DNA from: Nocardia wallacei
GTDB taxonomy: Bacteria > Actinomycetota > Actinomycetes > Mycobacteriales > Mycobacteriaceae
Reading direction: 5' to 3'
Assembly (NCBI RefSeq): GCF_014466955.1
Contig: NZ_AP023396.1
Coordinates: 620,001 to 684,000, forward strand
Length of the DNA: 64,000 nt
The notes under the pieces were generated by a model, which made no database searches, was not told the origin of the DNA, and worked only from the letters and a program-made list of their open reading frames with translations. The translations under genes were made by a program, and so were the position numbers. Below, in pieces: positions 26,275-35,806 of the stretch. Within the stretch, counting starts at the first letter, position 1. Every line of letters starts with the position of its first letter.

Positions 26275-26976
26275 TCAGCCGATATAGCGCTGGAGGCGGG
26301 CCGAGAGCCGGGGCTTCAGCGCGCCGTCGGCCTCCACTCGCTCCTCGACATAGCCGAGGTCACCGCCCTCGACAATGCCGTAGAGGCGCTTCGCGCCACC
26401 GACGACCGCGCCGGACTGGCTGCGGATCACCACATCGGTCGCCAGCTCCCAGGAGGACTGGGTGAGCGCCTGGCCGTAGAACAGCTCGACCACACCGGAA
26501 CTGTGCGTCAGCAGCAGCTCGATGACCTCGTCGTCGCCGTCGATGCCGACCCGCCAGAAGCCGCTCTCCCGCAGATCGGGGCCGGCGTACTTGCCGTCGC
26601 TGTCGAGCACCCAGGAACGCGAGTCCCACGCCAGAAAGTCGCCACCGTCGTGCGAGACGATGATCTGCTGGCCGAAGTGATAGTCGCCGCGCTCGGGATC
26701 GTTGCCCTCACCCTCGCCGCGCCACACACCGACCAGCGGTAGCAGCGCGAGCATGGACGAACTCAGATCCGGGCCCTCGCGCAGGTTCGCGGTGTCCTCC
26801 GGCAGCGGCAAACCGGACAGCTGCGGGATATTGCGAACGGCCGTCGACTTCGCACGCTCGGCGGCATCTGCGACCGCCTGGTCGCCACTGCGGCGCGCAT
26901 CGCCGGACGGCGCCTCGTGCGCCGCACCGTTCGCTGCTGTTGCTTTGTCGACGTTCTCGCGCGCCGACTCTGTCAC
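26275..26976 (-). CDS. Nitrobindin-like (FABP-fold) haem protein, Rv0813c-like
   Basis: 233-aa protein with a C-terminal 160-residue beta-barrel of the THAP4/nitrobindin family: [14 protein letters not shown] near residue 83 gives the GxWxGxG signature, followed by [24 protein letters not shown] and [14 protein letters not shown]. Related proteins bind haem b and isomerise peroxynitrite. The N-terminal 65 residues are an Ala/Arg-rich extension. GTG 26976 overlaps the stop of a 31-residue membrane peptide gene by four bases. The open frame continues upstream to 27018 but the coupled start is better. Confidence 0.87.
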   Translation of the reverse strand: MTESARENVDKATAANGAAHEAPSGDARRSGDQAVADAAERAKSTAVRNIPQLSGLPLPEDTANLREGPDLSSSMLALLPLVGVWRGEGEGNDPERGDYHFGQQIIVSHDGGDFLAWDSRSWVLDSDGKYAGPDLRESGFWRVGIDGDDEVIELLLTHSSGVVELFYGQALTQSSWELATDVVIRSQSGAVVGGAKRLYGIVEGGDLGYVEERVEADGALKPRLSARLQRYIG

Positions 26977-27068
26977 GACTCGGTGAACAGCCGGTAGAGG
27001 ACGTACAGACCGAACCACGCGATCAGCACGGAGACGAGGACCAGCAGAATCTCGAAGGCAAGGACCAC
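26973..27068 (-). CDS. 31-aa single-span membrane protein
   Basis: GTG 27068 to TGA 26973 encodes a peptide that is almost entirely one hydrophobic helix ([19 protein letters not shown]) followed by [11 protein letters not shown]. The stop overlaps the GTG of the nitrobindin-like gene (GTGA), an arrangement that favours real translation. A similar tiny membrane protein exists, as I recall, in related genomes at this site, but I cannot confirm it here. No clear SD, so it may be leaderless. It could anchor or regulate the following haem protein. Confidence 0.6.
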   Translation of the reverse strand: MVLAFEILLVLVSVLIAWFGLYVLYRLFTES

Positions 27069-27160
27069 GATTCGAAGTCTAACGACCCCGCGACCCGGAG
27101 ACGACAACGGCCCCGGGATTTCGAACCCCGGGGCCGTCGGCGGACTTGTCGCGAACGCGC

Positions 27161-27466
27161 CTACTTGGCGACCTTGACGTCCACGCTGTGGATGCCCGCG
27201 CCCTCCGGCTGCACCGCCGCCGAGCCGTTGCCGGCCGACGACAGCGCGCGGATGGTCCAGTTGCCCGGTGCGGCGAAGAACCGGAAATCGCCGGTGCCGG
27301 AGGCGACCACCTCGGCGGTGAATTCGTCACTGGAGTCCAGCAACCGGACGAACGCGCCACCCACGGGGTTGCCGTCGGCGTCGAGAACGCGTCCGGTCAG
27401 GACGGTTTCCTTCTCGGTGTCCACGTTGGCCGGCAGAGCCTGGCCCTGGGTAGGTGCTGCGCACAT
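27161..27466 (-). CDS. sseC: DUF1416 protein, SseC-like
   Basis: 101-aa protein with ETVLTGRVLDADGNPVGGAFVRLLDSSDEFTAEVV-type sequence (residues 20-55), nearly identical to mycobacterial SseC, encoded next to CysA-type rhodaneses and associated with sulfur transfer. Fold is a carboxypeptidase-regulatory-like beta-sandwich. It begins MCAAPTQG with an early Cys. The gene starts 2 bases after the cysA2 stop and is its operon partner. Confidence 0.92.
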   Translation of the reverse strand: MCAAPTQGQALPANVDTEKETVLTGRVLDADGNPVGGAFVRLLDSSDEFTAEVVASGTGDFRFFAAPGNWTIRALSSAGNGSAAVQPEGAGIHSVDVKVAK

Positions 27467-27468
27467 AT

Positions 27469-28302
27469 CTATGCTCCCAACTCGATCGGTGCACCGACGA
27501 GGGAGCCGTACTCGGTCCAGCTCCCGTCGTAGTTCTTGACGTTCTTGTGGCCCAGCAGCTCCTGCAGCACGAACCAGGTGTGCGAGGAGCGCTCGCCGAT
27601 GCGGCAGTAGGCGATGGTCTCCTTCTCGCCGTCGAGGCCCGCCTCCTTGTAGAGGGCGTCGAGTTCCTCGTTCGACTTGAAGGTGCCGTCCTCGTTCGCG
27701 GCCTTGGACCACGGGACGTTGATGGCGCCGGGGATGTGGCCCGGCCGCTGGCTCTGCTCCTGCGGCAGGTGCGCCGGCGCCAGGATCTTGCCGGAGAACT
27801 CGTCGGGCGAGCGCACGTCGACCAGGTTCTTGTTGCCGATCGCCGCGATGGCGTCGTCGCGGAAGGCGCGGATGGACAGGTCCTGCTCGCCGGCCTTGTA
27901 GGTGGTGGCCGGGCGGTTCACGGCTTCCTTCGACAGCGGGCGGCCGTCGAGTTCCCACTTCTTGCGGCCGCCGTCGAGCAGCTTGACGTTCTGGTGGCCG
28001 TACAGCTTGAAGTACCAGTACGCGTAGGCCGCGAACCAGTTGTTGTTGCCGCCGTAGAGCACCACGGTGTCGTCGTTGCCGATGCCGCGCGCCGACAGCA
28101 GGTCGGAGAACTGCTCCCGGTTGACGAAGTCACGCCGAACCGGATCCTGCAGGTCCTTCTTCCAGTCGAGCTTCACGGCATTCTCGATGTGGCCCGTGTC
28201 GTAGGCGGAAGTGTCCTCGTCGACCTCGACGATGACGACGCCGGCGGCGTTGAGGTTCTCTTCGACCCAGTCTGCGGAGACCAGGACATCGGAGCGAGCC
28301 AT
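27469..28302 (-). CDS. cysA2: Thiosulfate sulfurtransferase (tandem rhodanese)
   Basis: 277-aa two-domain rhodanese moving sulfane sulfur from thiosulfate to cyanide or thiols. The N-terminal inactive domain has HIENAVKLDWKKDLQD; the C-terminal domain has VDVRSPDEFSG, GHIPGAINVPW and the active-site loop IAYCRIGERSSHTW with catalytic Cys near residue 233. Very close to mycobacterial CysA2/CysA3. ATG 28302 follows GAAAGGAAC. Part of the sulfur operon thiX-leader-DUF4395-cysA2-sseC. Confidence 0.95.
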   Translation of the reverse strand: MARSDVLVSADWVEENLNAAGVVIVEVDEDTSAYDTGHIENAVKLDWKKDLQDPVRRDFVNREQFSDLLSARGIGNDDTVVLYGGNNNWFAAYAYWYFKLYGHQNVKLLDGGRKKWELDGRPLSKEAVNRPATTYKAGEQDLSIRAFRDDAIAAIGNKNLVDVRSPDEFSGKILAPAHLPQEQSQRPGHIPGAINVPWSKAANEDGTFKSNEELDALYKEAGLDGEKETIAYCRIGERSSHTWFVLQELLGHKNVKNYDGSWTEYGSLVGAPIELGA

Positions 28303-28330
28303 GTTGTTCCTTTCGATGTGACTTACCGGG

Positions 28331-28822
28331 CTAGGTGGGGGAATGGGTGGAGGCGGCCGACCGCGGGAGCAGCCGCTGGGCGAAGGGGTAGAGCAGGCAG
28401 CCCAGGCACACGCCGAAGGCCGCGTTGAGCAACGCCGCGAACAGCGCGAAACCGGCGAAGATCGCGCCCGCCACGGTGCTACCCGCGACGAAGCCGACGA
28501 AGCCGAGCACCGCGAACACGCCGCCGACCAGCTGCGCGAACCGCAATGGCGGCACCGGCTCGGTCTCCGGCGGCGGGCCGTTGCGCGGCGCGACCAGGGC
28601 CGTGTAGATCCGGCCGTACGGGCTGCGCCGGGGGCCGTGGAGGGCGCCCAGCGCGAACACCACCGCCTGCAGCGCGATCAGCACGGCCGCGAGCGGAGTG
28701 GAGAACGCGGCGGCGACCAGCACCACCACGAGCACGCCGGTGGTGATCCAGGCCGCGAAGCGGGGACCGCGCACGTCGACGCGTTCGGTCGATAAATCGG
28801 TGTCGAAACTGTTGTGGGACAT
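28331..28822 (-). CDS. DUF4395 membrane protein
   Basis: 163-aa protein with four membrane helices. VDVRGPRFAAWITTGVLVVVL opens the family domain; GPRRSPYGRIYTALVAPR joins the second and third helices; the C-terminus contains FGVCLGCLLYPF with a CxxC pair. DUF4395 proteins are often encoded beside rhodaneses and thioredoxins and may move or handle sulfur. ATG 28822 has AGGAG 9 bases upstream; a longer frame to 28852 is less likely. Lies 28 bases before cysA2. Confidence 0.85.
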   Translation of the reverse strand: MSHNSFDTDLSTERVDVRGPRFAAWITTGVLVVVLVAAAFSTPLAAVLIALQAVVFALGALHGPRRSPYGRIYTALVAPRNGPPPETEPVPPLRFAQLVGGVFAVLGFVGFVAGSTVAGAIFAGFALFAALLNAAFGVCLGCLLYPFAQRLLPRSAASTHSPT

Positions 28823-28947
28823 CGGAGGAATCTCCTGCGCTGCATGGTTCATCTGTCAGGTATTTGCCAGATCACCGGGACCACGAAATCCGATCACGCG
28901 GTGGGAGAAAACCGGCCGGCGTCAGCGGGCAACGAAGGGCCGACCGG

Positions 28948-29013
28948 CTACATGCACAGGCAGCAACAACCGCCGAGGCGGCACAGATCGACTGTGCGGC
29001 GTCGGGTGAGCAT
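28948..29013 (-). CDS. Poly-Cys leader peptide (Ms5788A type)
   Basis: ATG 29013 to TAG 28948, 21 residues. The start MLTRRRTVDLC and the tail LGGCCCLCM match the Cys-rich leader peptides described in mycobacteria ahead of the cysA2/sseC region, which slow the ribosome when Cys-tRNA is scarce and so attenuate or de-attenuate the operon. Five Cys codons are present, three consecutive (TGT TGC TGC). It precedes DUF4395-cysA2-sseC by 126 bases. Confidence 0.85.
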   Translation of the reverse strand: MLTRRRTVDLCRLGGCCCLCM

Positions 29014-29093
29014 CAGCTCTCGGCGGGTTTGCACGTTCAGCAGTTTACCCGGTTCGGCGCGGGAATTGGACCCGGGGTCCGAAATTCGGGTCG

Positions 29094-29552
29094 CTAAGCA
29101 GCGTCGCGCACGGTCAGCGGGGTGATGGCACTGTGCAGGTCGGTGGCCTTCGGAACGCCGGAGATGCGGAACCGCTCCCGGCCGTCGGCGTCGAAGATGA
29201 ACGTGGTCGGCAGCGACAGCACGTTGAGTTCTCTGGCCAGCGCGGGCTCGGCGTCGATGTCGACCTCGATGTCCAGCGGCGGCTGCGGCGCCTCGGCGAG
29301 ATCGGCGACCACGCCCGCCACGACCCGCCGTACCGCGTCGCACGGGCCACACCAGTCGGCGGAGAAATGCAGCACCGCGGGCGCCGAGCCGGTGACGCCG
29401 ACCGCGGCCAGCAGCCGGTCGCGCTCGGCGGCGGCGTCCGCGTCGGTGGGGGTGTCGGAGGTGGCGCGGACCCGGCCCGCGCGATACCGCAGCAGCAGGC
29501 CGACGGCGACCGCGACCACCAGCACGAGTACCAGAATCGTGAGTTCGGTCAT
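29094..29552 (-). CDS. thiX: Membrane-anchored thioredoxin-like protein (ThiX, Rv0816c-like)
   Basis: 152-aa protein: an N-terminal membrane anchor (residues 5-22), a linker, and a thioredoxin domain with ADWCGPCDAVRR near residue 67 (the WCGPC redox centre) and LSLPTTFIFDADG with the cis-Pro. The stop at 29094 precedes the Cys leader by 80 bases. The start ATG overlaps the lmeA stop (ATGA). The domain faces the cytoplasm or periplasm depending on anchor orientation; periplasmic thiol exchange is likely. Confidence 0.88.
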   Translation of the reverse strand: MTELTILVLVLVVAVAVGLLLRYRAGRVRATSDTPTDADAAAERDRLLAAVGVTGSAPAVLHFSADWCGPCDAVRRVVAGVVADLAEAPQPPLDIEVDIDAEPALARELNVLSLPTTFIFDADGRERFRISGVPKATDLHSAITPLTVRDAA

Positions 29553-30490
29553 GGCCGGGCGAACCTGTTCATGTCGATCGTCATGTTCTCGCCCTCGCCT
29601 TCGACGATGATGTTGCCGCCGAGCGCCTCGACCTTGGTCGGCGGCACACCGAACGGCAGGTCCTTGGTATCGATGGTGCGGGTGAAGCGGGCCAGCACCG
29701 CCGCCTTGTCCAGCTCCGGGCGCTGGGTCGTGGTGGTGATGGCGGTGGTGTCCGCGGACTTCTCGCGGTACAGGTCGGTGGCGACGATGCGCACCTGATC
29801 GCCGTCGAGCAGCAGGTTCACCTTGACGCTGACGCTGACCTTGTCCTTGTCGCTGTCGGTGCCGTCGCTGGTGCTCGTCTCGGAGCCGGCCGGGATGGTG
29901 CCGGTGAGGATGTAGGCGCCCTGGGTGGTCGAGCCCGTGCCGCCGGAACCGCCCGTGCCGTCGGACTTGTCGGCCGGCGGCCCGGTCAGCTGCAGGTCCG
30001 GAATCTTGAACAGCCGGCCCAGCTCGACCGGCTCGATGCGCATCCGGCCCGCCACCCGATCCACCGGGACCGAGCGCATCCGGCCGTCGATCAGGTCCCC
30101 GGCGGGCAGGTGCACGCCGTTGAGCGTGGCCTCGACCAGGATCTCGCCGGGGATGTCGCGGCGGTCGGCGTGGGCCCGGATCTCGACATTGTGATAGTCG
30201 CTACGCAGCGCCTGCCCCAGATACGGGAAGCCGTGAATGGTCACCTCGGGGTCGGCGCTGAGCTCGCCCCCGGCGCGCAGCGAGCGCGAGACGCGGTATT
30301 CGGAGTAGGCCGCGGCGGTGAAATCGGCGATCACCGCGAGCGCGACCACCAGCACCAATCCGCCGATGACGCGGCGTTTCCGGCCCGCTCCCCGCGCCTT
30401 CGCACCGGCCGTGGACCGCGGGGGGAGTTCCTCGCCGGGCCGGCGATCCTGCGGGGCCCGAGCCTCGGGCGTACCCGGTGAGTTACCCAT
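29549..30490 (-). CDS. lmeA: LmeA-like phospholipid-binding envelope protein (DUF2993)
   Basis: 313-aa protein with a membrane anchor around residues 44-62 and a DUF2993 domain. Homologue of Rv0817c/MSMEG_5785 LmeA, a periplasmic lipid-binding protein required for full-length mannan on lipomannan in mycobacteria. Visible landmarks are VTIHGFPYLGQALRSDYHNVEI near residue 87 and the C-terminal LPFGVPPTKVEALGG. A Gly/Ser/Thr/Asp-rich insertion (GTGGSGGTGSTTQ and SETSTSDGTDSDKDK) sits in the middle. ATG 30490 is preferred over upstream GTG codons. Confidence 0.87.
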   Translation of the reverse strand: MGNSPGTPEARAPQDRRPGEELPPRSTAGAKARGAGRKRRVIGGLVLVVALAVIADFTAAAYSEYRVSRSLRAGGELSADPEVTIHGFPYLGQALRSDYHNVEIRAHADRRDIPGEILVEATLNGVHLPAGDLIDGRMRSVPVDRVAGRMRIEPVELGRLFKIPDLQLTGPPADKSDGTGGSGGTGSTTQGAYILTGTIPAGSETSTSDGTDSDKDKVSVSVKVNLLLDGDQVRIVATDLYREKSADTTAITTTTQRPELDKAAVLARFTRTIDTKDLPFGVPPTKVEALGGNIIVEGEGENMTIDMNRFARP

Positions 30491-30690
30491 ACCCGAACGA
30501 TATCTGCTGCCGCGCGGCCCGGCCGCACCGTGTGGCCGTCCGGCCACCGACTCGGGTGCACCGGTTGCCTGGAATGCGTGGTCATCGGGCCGGACGCGCT
30601 AATGTAGGCACGAATTACCTGTGCGGACGAGCATGAATTCGCGAATGACACCGAGGTTGCCGCGGACATGCCAGATTGGGAGGAGAGCTG

Positions 30691-31449
30691 GTGGAGCTGC
30701 TCCTGCTGACCTCCGACCCGAATCCGGAGTCGGTGCTGCCGTCGTTGGCGTTGTTACCGCACAACGTCCGGCCGGCGCCGACGGAGGTCGCCTCCCTGCT
30801 GGAGGCGGGCACCGCGGATGTGGCGTTGGTGGATGCGAGAACCGATCTGGCGGCCGCCCGCGGGCTGTGCCGGTTACTCGGTAGCACCGGATCGTCGGTG
30901 CCGGTCGTCGCGGTGCTCACCGAGGGCGGCCTGGTGGCGGTGAACGCCGACTGGGGCCTGGACGACATCCTGCTGCCGGGCACCGGCCCGGCCGAACTGG
31001 ATGCCCGGTTGCGACTGCTGGTGGCGCGCAACGGCGGTGCGGCCAGCCCCGAGAACTCCGGCAAGATCACCCTCGGCGAGCTGGTGATCGACGAGGGCAC
31101 CTATACCGCCCGGTTGCGCGGCCGCCCGCTCGATCTCACCTACAAGGAATTCGAGCTGCTCAAGTACCTCGCGCAGCACGCCGGCCGGGTGTTCACCCGC
31201 GCTCAGCTGCTGCAGGAGGTCTGGGGGTACGACTTCTTCGGCGGCACCCGCACCGTCGATGTGCATGTGCGGCGGTTGCGCGCCAAACTCGGCAGCGAGT
31301 ACGAGTCGTTGATCGGCACGGTGCGCAACGTCGGTTACAAGGCCGTGCGCCCGGCCCGCAACAGCGGCAAGGGCGAGCCGACCAGTTTCCCCGATGACAC
31401 CGACGGCCCCGGCGAGGGTCTCGATGCTTCCGAGGATGCCGTGCCCTGA
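30691..31449 (+). CDS. glnR: OmpR-type nitrogen regulator GlnR
   Basis: 252-aa orphan response regulator controlling nitrogen assimilation genes in actinobacteria; homologue of Rv0818. The receiver-like domain (1-110) has the VALVDART phosphoacceptor-type position but lacks the usual cluster of acidic residues, as in other GlnR proteins. The winged helix (125-225) contains [26 protein letters not shown] and [21 protein letters not shown] 30691 follows GGGAGGAG at 30679-30686, which decides the start. No kinase gene is adjacent. Confidence 0.92.
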   Translation: MELLLLTSDPNPESVLPSLALLPHNVRPAPTEVASLLEAGTADVALVDARTDLAAARGLCRLLGSTGSSVPVVAVLTEGGLVAVNADWGLDDILLPGTGPAELDARLRLLVARNGGAASPENSGKITLGELVIDEGTYTARLRGRPLDLTYKEFELLKYLAQHAGRVFTRAQLLQEVWGYDFFGGTRTVDVHVRRLRAKLGSEYESLIGTVRNVGYKAVRPARNSGKGEPTSFPDDTDGPGEGLDASEDAVP

Positions 31450-31527
31450 CCCGTGCCTGGGTAGCGCGGCCGCGTGGGCGGCCGACGATGATCGTGTACG
31501 TCGCAGTCGACAGGCAGGAGGCGTCGC

Positions 31528-32463
31528 GTGGCTGATCGCGGCGAGCTGGATTCCGAGCAGGTGGTGGCGGGCTGGACCGATCGGGTCGCGCCCGAGACCG
31601 CGCAGCGGATCCGGGGGGTGCTGGAGCGGGCGGCCGCCGCCGACGGGGTCGAGCCCGTCTCCGAACAGGCCGTGTTGTCGCTGACGACCGCGTCCCCGGC
31701 CCGGCATCTGCTGGCCGCGCTGGACGGCGAGGTGCTCGGCTACGCGAATCTCGTTCCCGCACATGGCGATCACCCGGCGATGGCCGAGGCGGTGGTGGAT
31801 CCGCGGCAGCGGGGTCGCGGCATCGGCGCCACCCTGGTCTCGACCGCGCTGGCCGCCGGCGGGCCCGGCGCCCGGGTGTGGGCGCACGGGAATCTGGCGC
31901 CCGCGCGGGCCGTGGCGGGACGGCTCGGGCTGACCGTCGCCCGCGAGCTGTGGCAAATGCGCCGCCCGTTGGCAACTCCGGAGTTACCGGAACTCGCCGT
32001 CGCACCGGACCTTCTCGTGCGCACCTACGCGGGCCCCGCGGACGACGCCGAGCTGCTGCGGGTGAACAACGCCGCTTTCGACTGGCACCCCGAACAGGGC
32101 GGGTGGTCCACCGACGATATCGCCGTGCGCCGCGACTCGCCCTGGTTCGATCCCAAGGGCCTGTTCATCGCGGTCGACCCGGCCGATCCCGGGCGGATGC
32201 TCGGCTTTCACTGGACCAAGGTGCACCCCGAGACCGCCGGGCAGCCGCCGGTAGGCGAGGTCTACGTCGTCGCGGTCGACCCGGCCGCACAGGGCCGTGG
32301 GCTGGGCCGGTTGCTGACCCTGGCCGGGCTGCACTACCTGCGCGACTGCGGGCTGGACGAGGTGCTGCTCTACACCGAGGCGGACAACACCGCGGCGGTG
32401 CACACCTACACCCGGCTGGGCTTCGAGACCGCCCACGTCGACGCCGCCTACGCCGCGCGCTGA
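31528..32463 (+). CDS. mshD: Mycothiol synthase
   Basis: 311-aa protein of two GNAT domains that acetylates Cys-GlcN-Ins with acetyl-CoA in the last step of mycothiol synthesis. The first half carries VVDPRQRGRGIGATLV near residue 95; the second half carries VYVVAVDPAAQGRGLGRLLTLAGLHYLRD near 248 and LYTEADNTAAVHTYTRLGF, the active acetyl-CoA site. GTG 31528 is preceded by AGGAGG at 31514-31519. Same order (glnR, mshD, pst) as in M. tuberculosis Rv0818-Rv0820. Confidence 0.95.
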   Translation: MADRGELDSEQVVAGWTDRVAPETAQRIRGVLERAAAADGVEPVSEQAVLSLTTASPARHLLAALDGEVLGYANLVPAHGDHPAMAEAVVDPRQRGRGIGATLVSTALAAGGPGARVWAHGNLAPARAVAGRLGLTVARELWQMRRPLATPELPELAVAPDLLVRTYAGPADDAELLRVNNAAFDWHPEQGGWSTDDIAVRRDSPWFDPKGLFIAVDPADPGRMLGFHWTKVHPETAGQPPVGEVYVVAVDPAAQGRGLGRLLTLAGLHYLRDCGLDEVLLYTEADNTAAVHTYTRLGFETAHVDAAYAAR

Positions 32464-32534
32464 CAGCCCGCGGGACGCGAGCTCAGTAACACTGCGGCAA
32501 ATGTCACAGCCGTATCGCGCAATCGCGCCGGGTT

Positions 32535-32552
32535 GTTCACTCTGCGTTCACT
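32535..32552 (+). promoter_or_regulatory. PHO box upstream of pstS
   Basis: Direct repeat GTTCACT (32535-32541) and GTTCACT (32546-32552), 11 bases apart start to start, matching the GTTCACC-N4-GTTCACC boxes of RegX3/PhoP in actinobacteria. It lies 153 bases before pstS. Confidence 0.8.
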
Positions 32553-32704
32553 TGCCCAGGTCCAACTGTCAACCGGCCGAACCTAGGTTACTTATGGGCA
32601 GCATTCACTGCCTGGTGCGCAAGTTCGGTGCGAACAGCCACCACACGGCACCCGTCCGGTTGTTGAGGGACCGGGCGTGTACTACGCGATTCCCGGAGGA
32701 ATAG

Positions 32705-33823
32705 GTGAATCTCAAGCGCAGCAGCGCTCTGCTCGGTGTGCTGGCCGCGGCAGGTGCGTTGACCCTGACGGCCTGCGGCAGTGACGACAACACGACCGAG
32801 ACCGGCGCGGCCTCGACCGTCAAGGTCGACTGTGGCGGCAAGAAGGCGCTCAAGGCCAGCGGCTCCTCGGCGCAGAAGAACGCCATGGACCGCTTCGTCG
32901 CCGCCTACGAGGCCAACTGCGACGGCCACACGCTCGACTACACGTCCAGCGGCTCGGGCGCCGGCGTGAACGAGTTCATCGGCGGCCAGACCGATTTCGG
33001 CGGTTCGGATTCCCCGCTGGACGCGAAGAAGGACGAGCCGAACAAGGCCGCCGCCCGCTGCGGCGCCCCGGCGTGGGACCTGCCCACCGTGTTCGGCCCG
33101 ATCGCCGTCACCTACAACATCGATGGCATCGACGACCTGGTGCTCGACGGCCCGACCGCGGCCAAGATCTTCAACGGCCAGATCACCAAGTGGAACGACG
33201 TCGCGATCCAGAAGCTGAACACCGCGAACGCGAGCAAGCTGCCGGATCAGGACATCCACGTGATCTTCCGCAGCGACGAGTCGGGCACCACCGACAACTT
33301 CCAGAAGTACCTGGACGCCGCCTCCGAGGGCGCCTGGGGCAAGGGCGCGGGCAAGGGCTTCGCCGGCGGAGTCGGCGAGGGCGCCAAGGGCAACGAGGGC
33401 ACCTCGGGCGCGATCACGAAGACCAAGAACTCGATCACCTACAACGAGTGGTCGTTCGCCCGGTCGCAGAACCTGTCGGTGGCGCGCATCCTGACCAACC
33501 CCTCGGTCAAGCCGGTGGAGCTGAACGCGCAGTCCGCCGCCGCCGCCATCGCGTCGGCCAAGATCGTCGGCCAGGGCAACGACCTGGTCATCGACACCAG
33601 CTCGTTCTACAAGCCGACCGACCCGGCCGCGTACCCGATCATCCTGCCGACCTATGAGATCGTCTGCTCGAAGTACAGCGACGCCGACACCGCCAAGGCG
33701 GTCAAGGCCTTCCTGACTTCGGCGATCAACAACGGTCAGAACGGCCTCGACGAGTCCGGCTACGTGCCGATCCCCGACGCGTTCAAGGCCAAGCTGACCA
33801 CCGCCATCGACGCCATCTCCTGA
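32705..33823 (+). CDS. pstS: Phosphate ABC transporter substrate-binding lipoprotein
   Basis: 372-aa lipoprotein that captures inorganic phosphate outside the membrane. Signal peptide residues 1-23 end in the lipobox LTAC with Cys24. Phosphate-binding segments ASGSSAQ near residue 56, [12 protein letters not shown] near 80, TDFGGSDSP near 98 and [12 protein letters not shown] near 190 are present. GTG 32705 follows GGAGG at 32694-32698. First gene of pstSCAB, under the PHO box. Confidence 0.96.
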   Translation: MNLKRSSALLGVLAAAGALTLTACGSDDNTTETGAASTVKVDCGGKKALKASGSSAQKNAMDRFVAAYEANCDGHTLDYTSSGSGAGVNEFIGGQTDFGGSDSPLDAKKDEPNKAAARCGAPAWDLPTVFGPIAVTYNIDGIDDLVLDGPTAAKIFNGQITKWNDVAIQKLNTANASKLPDQDIHVIFRSDESGTTDNFQKYLDAASEGAWGKGAGKGFAGGVGEGAKGNEGTSGAITKTKNSITYNEWSFARSQNLSVARILTNPSVKPVELNAQSAAAAIASAKIVGQGNDLVIDTSSFYKPTDPAAYPIILPTYEIVCSKYSDADTAKAVKAFLTSAINNGQNGLDESGYVPIPDAFKAKLTTAIDAIS

Positions 33824-33837
33824 TTGCGCAGAACCCC

Positions 33838-34884
33838 ATGACCGTGCACGACGAAGTCACCGCAGCGGACCGGTCGGATTCGACCGGTCCGCGGGCGGGC
33901 GGAGATACTCCCCCTATGTCCAGCGAACCCAGCACCGAACCGGCGCGACGCGGCCGCGCGCACAGTGCCCGCGCGGAAATGATCTTCCGCTCGCTGGCCA
34001 CCGCCGCCGGCGCGACCATCGTCGCGGCGATCGCGCTCATCGCGCTGTTCCTGTTGATCCGGGCGGTGCCGTCGGTGGCGGCGAACAAGGCCAACTTCTT
34101 CACCAGTGCGGATTTCAACGTCGGCAACGCCGACGACATGCACTTCGGCATTCGCGACCTGTTCATGGTCACGGTGCTGAGTTCGCTACTCGCGCTGGTG
34201 ATCGCGGTGCCGCTGGGCGTCGGGATCGCACTGTTCCTGACCCAGTACGCGCCGAAGATACTGGCCCGGCCGTTCGCCATCGTGGTGGATCTGCTGGCCG
34301 CGGTGCCTTCGATCGTGTTCGGTCTCTGGGGTTTCCTGGTGCTGGCGCAGCAGCTGGCGCCGTTCGAGGAGTTCCTGAACGACAACCTCGGCTGGTTCTT
34401 CCTGTTCAAGGACGGCAACGTCTCGATCAGCGGCGGCGGCACCATCTTCACCGCCGGGGTGGTGCTGGCCGTGATGATCCTGCCGATCATCACCTCGGTC
34501 AGCCGCGAGGTGTTCAACCTGACGCCGCGCGCGCACATCGAGGCCGCGCAGGCGCTCGGCGCCACCAAGTGGGAAGTGGTGCGGATGACCGTGCTGCCCT
34601 ACGGCCGCAGCGGCGTGATCGCCGGTTCCATGCTCGGCCTGGGCCGCGCGCTCGGCGAGACCATCGCGGTGCTGGTGGTGTTGCGCACCGCGGCGTCGGC
34701 GGGGCACTGGTCGCTGTTCGACGGCGGCTACACCTTCGCCTCCAAGATCGCCTCGGCCGCTTCCGAATTCAGTCAGGCGTTGCCCACCGGCGCCTACATC
34801 GCCGCCGGTTTCGTGCTGTTCGCGCTGACCTTCGTGGTCAACGCGCTGGCGCGGATCGCGGCCGGCGGGAAGGTGAACGGGTAA
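33838..34884 (+). CDS. pstC: Phosphate ABC transporter permease PstC
   Basis: 348-aa permease with an acidic N-terminal cytoplasmic stretch of about 45 residues and six membrane helices. The ABC-permease EAA loop is [21 protein letters not shown] near residue 233; the PstC landmarks [11 protein letters not shown] and [14 protein letters not shown] are also clear. In-frame ATG 33916 is an alternative start 26 codons later. Its last base is the first base of the pstA ATG (TAATG). Confidence 0.95.
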   Translation: MTVHDEVTAADRSDSTGPRAGGDTPPMSSEPSTEPARRGRAHSARAEMIFRSLATAAGATIVAAIALIALFLLIRAVPSVAANKANFFTSADFNVGNADDMHFGIRDLFMVTVLSSLLALVIAVPLGVGIALFLTQYAPKILARPFAIVVDLLAAVPSIVFGLWGFLVLAQQLAPFEEFLNDNLGWFFLFKDGNVSISGGGTIFTAGVVLAVMILPIITSVSREVFNLTPRAHIEAAQALGATKWEVVRMTVLPYGRSGVIAGSMLGLGRALGETIAVLVVLRTAASAGHWSLFDGGYTFASKIASAASEFSQALPTGAYIAAGFVLFALTFVVNALARIAAGGKVNG

Positions 34885-35786
34885 TGGCGACAACAACTCT
34901 CGACCGCCCGATCAAGGCGCCCGCGTTCCGGACCATCAGTCTGAGCCGCAGGATCCGCAACCAGGCCGCCACCGCCGTGATGTGGCTGTGCTTCGCGATC
35001 GCGCTGATCCCCCTGTGCTGGGTGCTGATCCTGGTGCTCAGCAAGGGTTTCGACGCCGTCGTCAGCAGTGGTTGGTGGGGCAAGTCGCAGAAGGGCGTGC
35101 TGCCCGATCAGTACGCCGGCGGTGTGTACCACGCCATCTACGGCACCATCGTGCAGTCCGCCGTGGCCGCCGTGATCGCGGTGCCGCTGGGCATCATGGC
35201 CGCCATCTATCTGGTCGAGTACGGCCGCGGCTGGCTGGCCCGGACCACCACGTTCATGGTCGACATCCTGGCCGGGGTGCCGTCGATCGTCGCCGCGCTG
35301 TTCGTCTTCGCGCTCTGGATCGCCACCCTCGGCGCTCCGCAGAGTGCCCTCGCGGTCGCGCTGGCGCTGGTGCTGCTGATGCTGCCGGTCGTGGTCCGCA
35401 GCACCGAGGAAATGCTCAAGCTCGTACCCGACGAGCTGCGCGAGGCGTCCTACGCCCTGGGGATACCGAAATGGAAGACCATCCTTCGGATCGTGGTGCC
35501 GACCGCGCTGCCGGGCATGATCAGCGGCATGCTGCTGGCGGTGGCGCGAGTCATGGGCGAGACCGCGCCCGTGCTGGTATTGGTCGGCTACTCGAAGTCC
35601 ATCAATACCAACCTTTTCGACGGGAACATGGCGTCGCTGCCGCTGCTGATCTATCAGGAGCTGGCCAACCCGGAGCCGGCCGGCCGGTGGCGGGTGTGGG
35701 GCGCGGCCCTGACGCTGATCCTGATCATCGCGCTGCTGTATCTGGGAGCCGCGGTCGTCAACAAGCTGCTCACCCGGAACCGATAG
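34884..35786 (+). CDS. pstA: Phosphate ABC transporter permease PstA
   Basis: 300-aa partner permease of PstC with six helices. [17 protein letters not shown] near residue 100, [15 protein letters not shown], the EAA loop [21 protein letters not shown] near 190 and [16 protein letters not shown] are typical PstA sequences. ATG 34884 shares a base with the pstC stop, indicating coupled translation. Confidence 0.95.
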   Translation: MATTTLDRPIKAPAFRTISLSRRIRNQAATAVMWLCFAIALIPLCWVLILVLSKGFDAVVSSGWWGKSQKGVLPDQYAGGVYHAIYGTIVQSAVAAVIAVPLGIMAAIYLVEYGRGWLARTTTFMVDILAGVPSIVAALFVFALWIATLGAPQSALAVALALVLLMLPVVVRSTEEMLKLVPDELREASYALGIPKWKTILRIVVPTALPGMISGMLLAVARVMGETAPVLVLVGYSKSINTNLFDGNMASLPLLIYQELANPEPAGRWRVWGAALTLILIIALLYLGAAVVNKLLTRNR

Positions 35787-35806
35787 AAGCGAACGGAACA
35801 TTCGAC

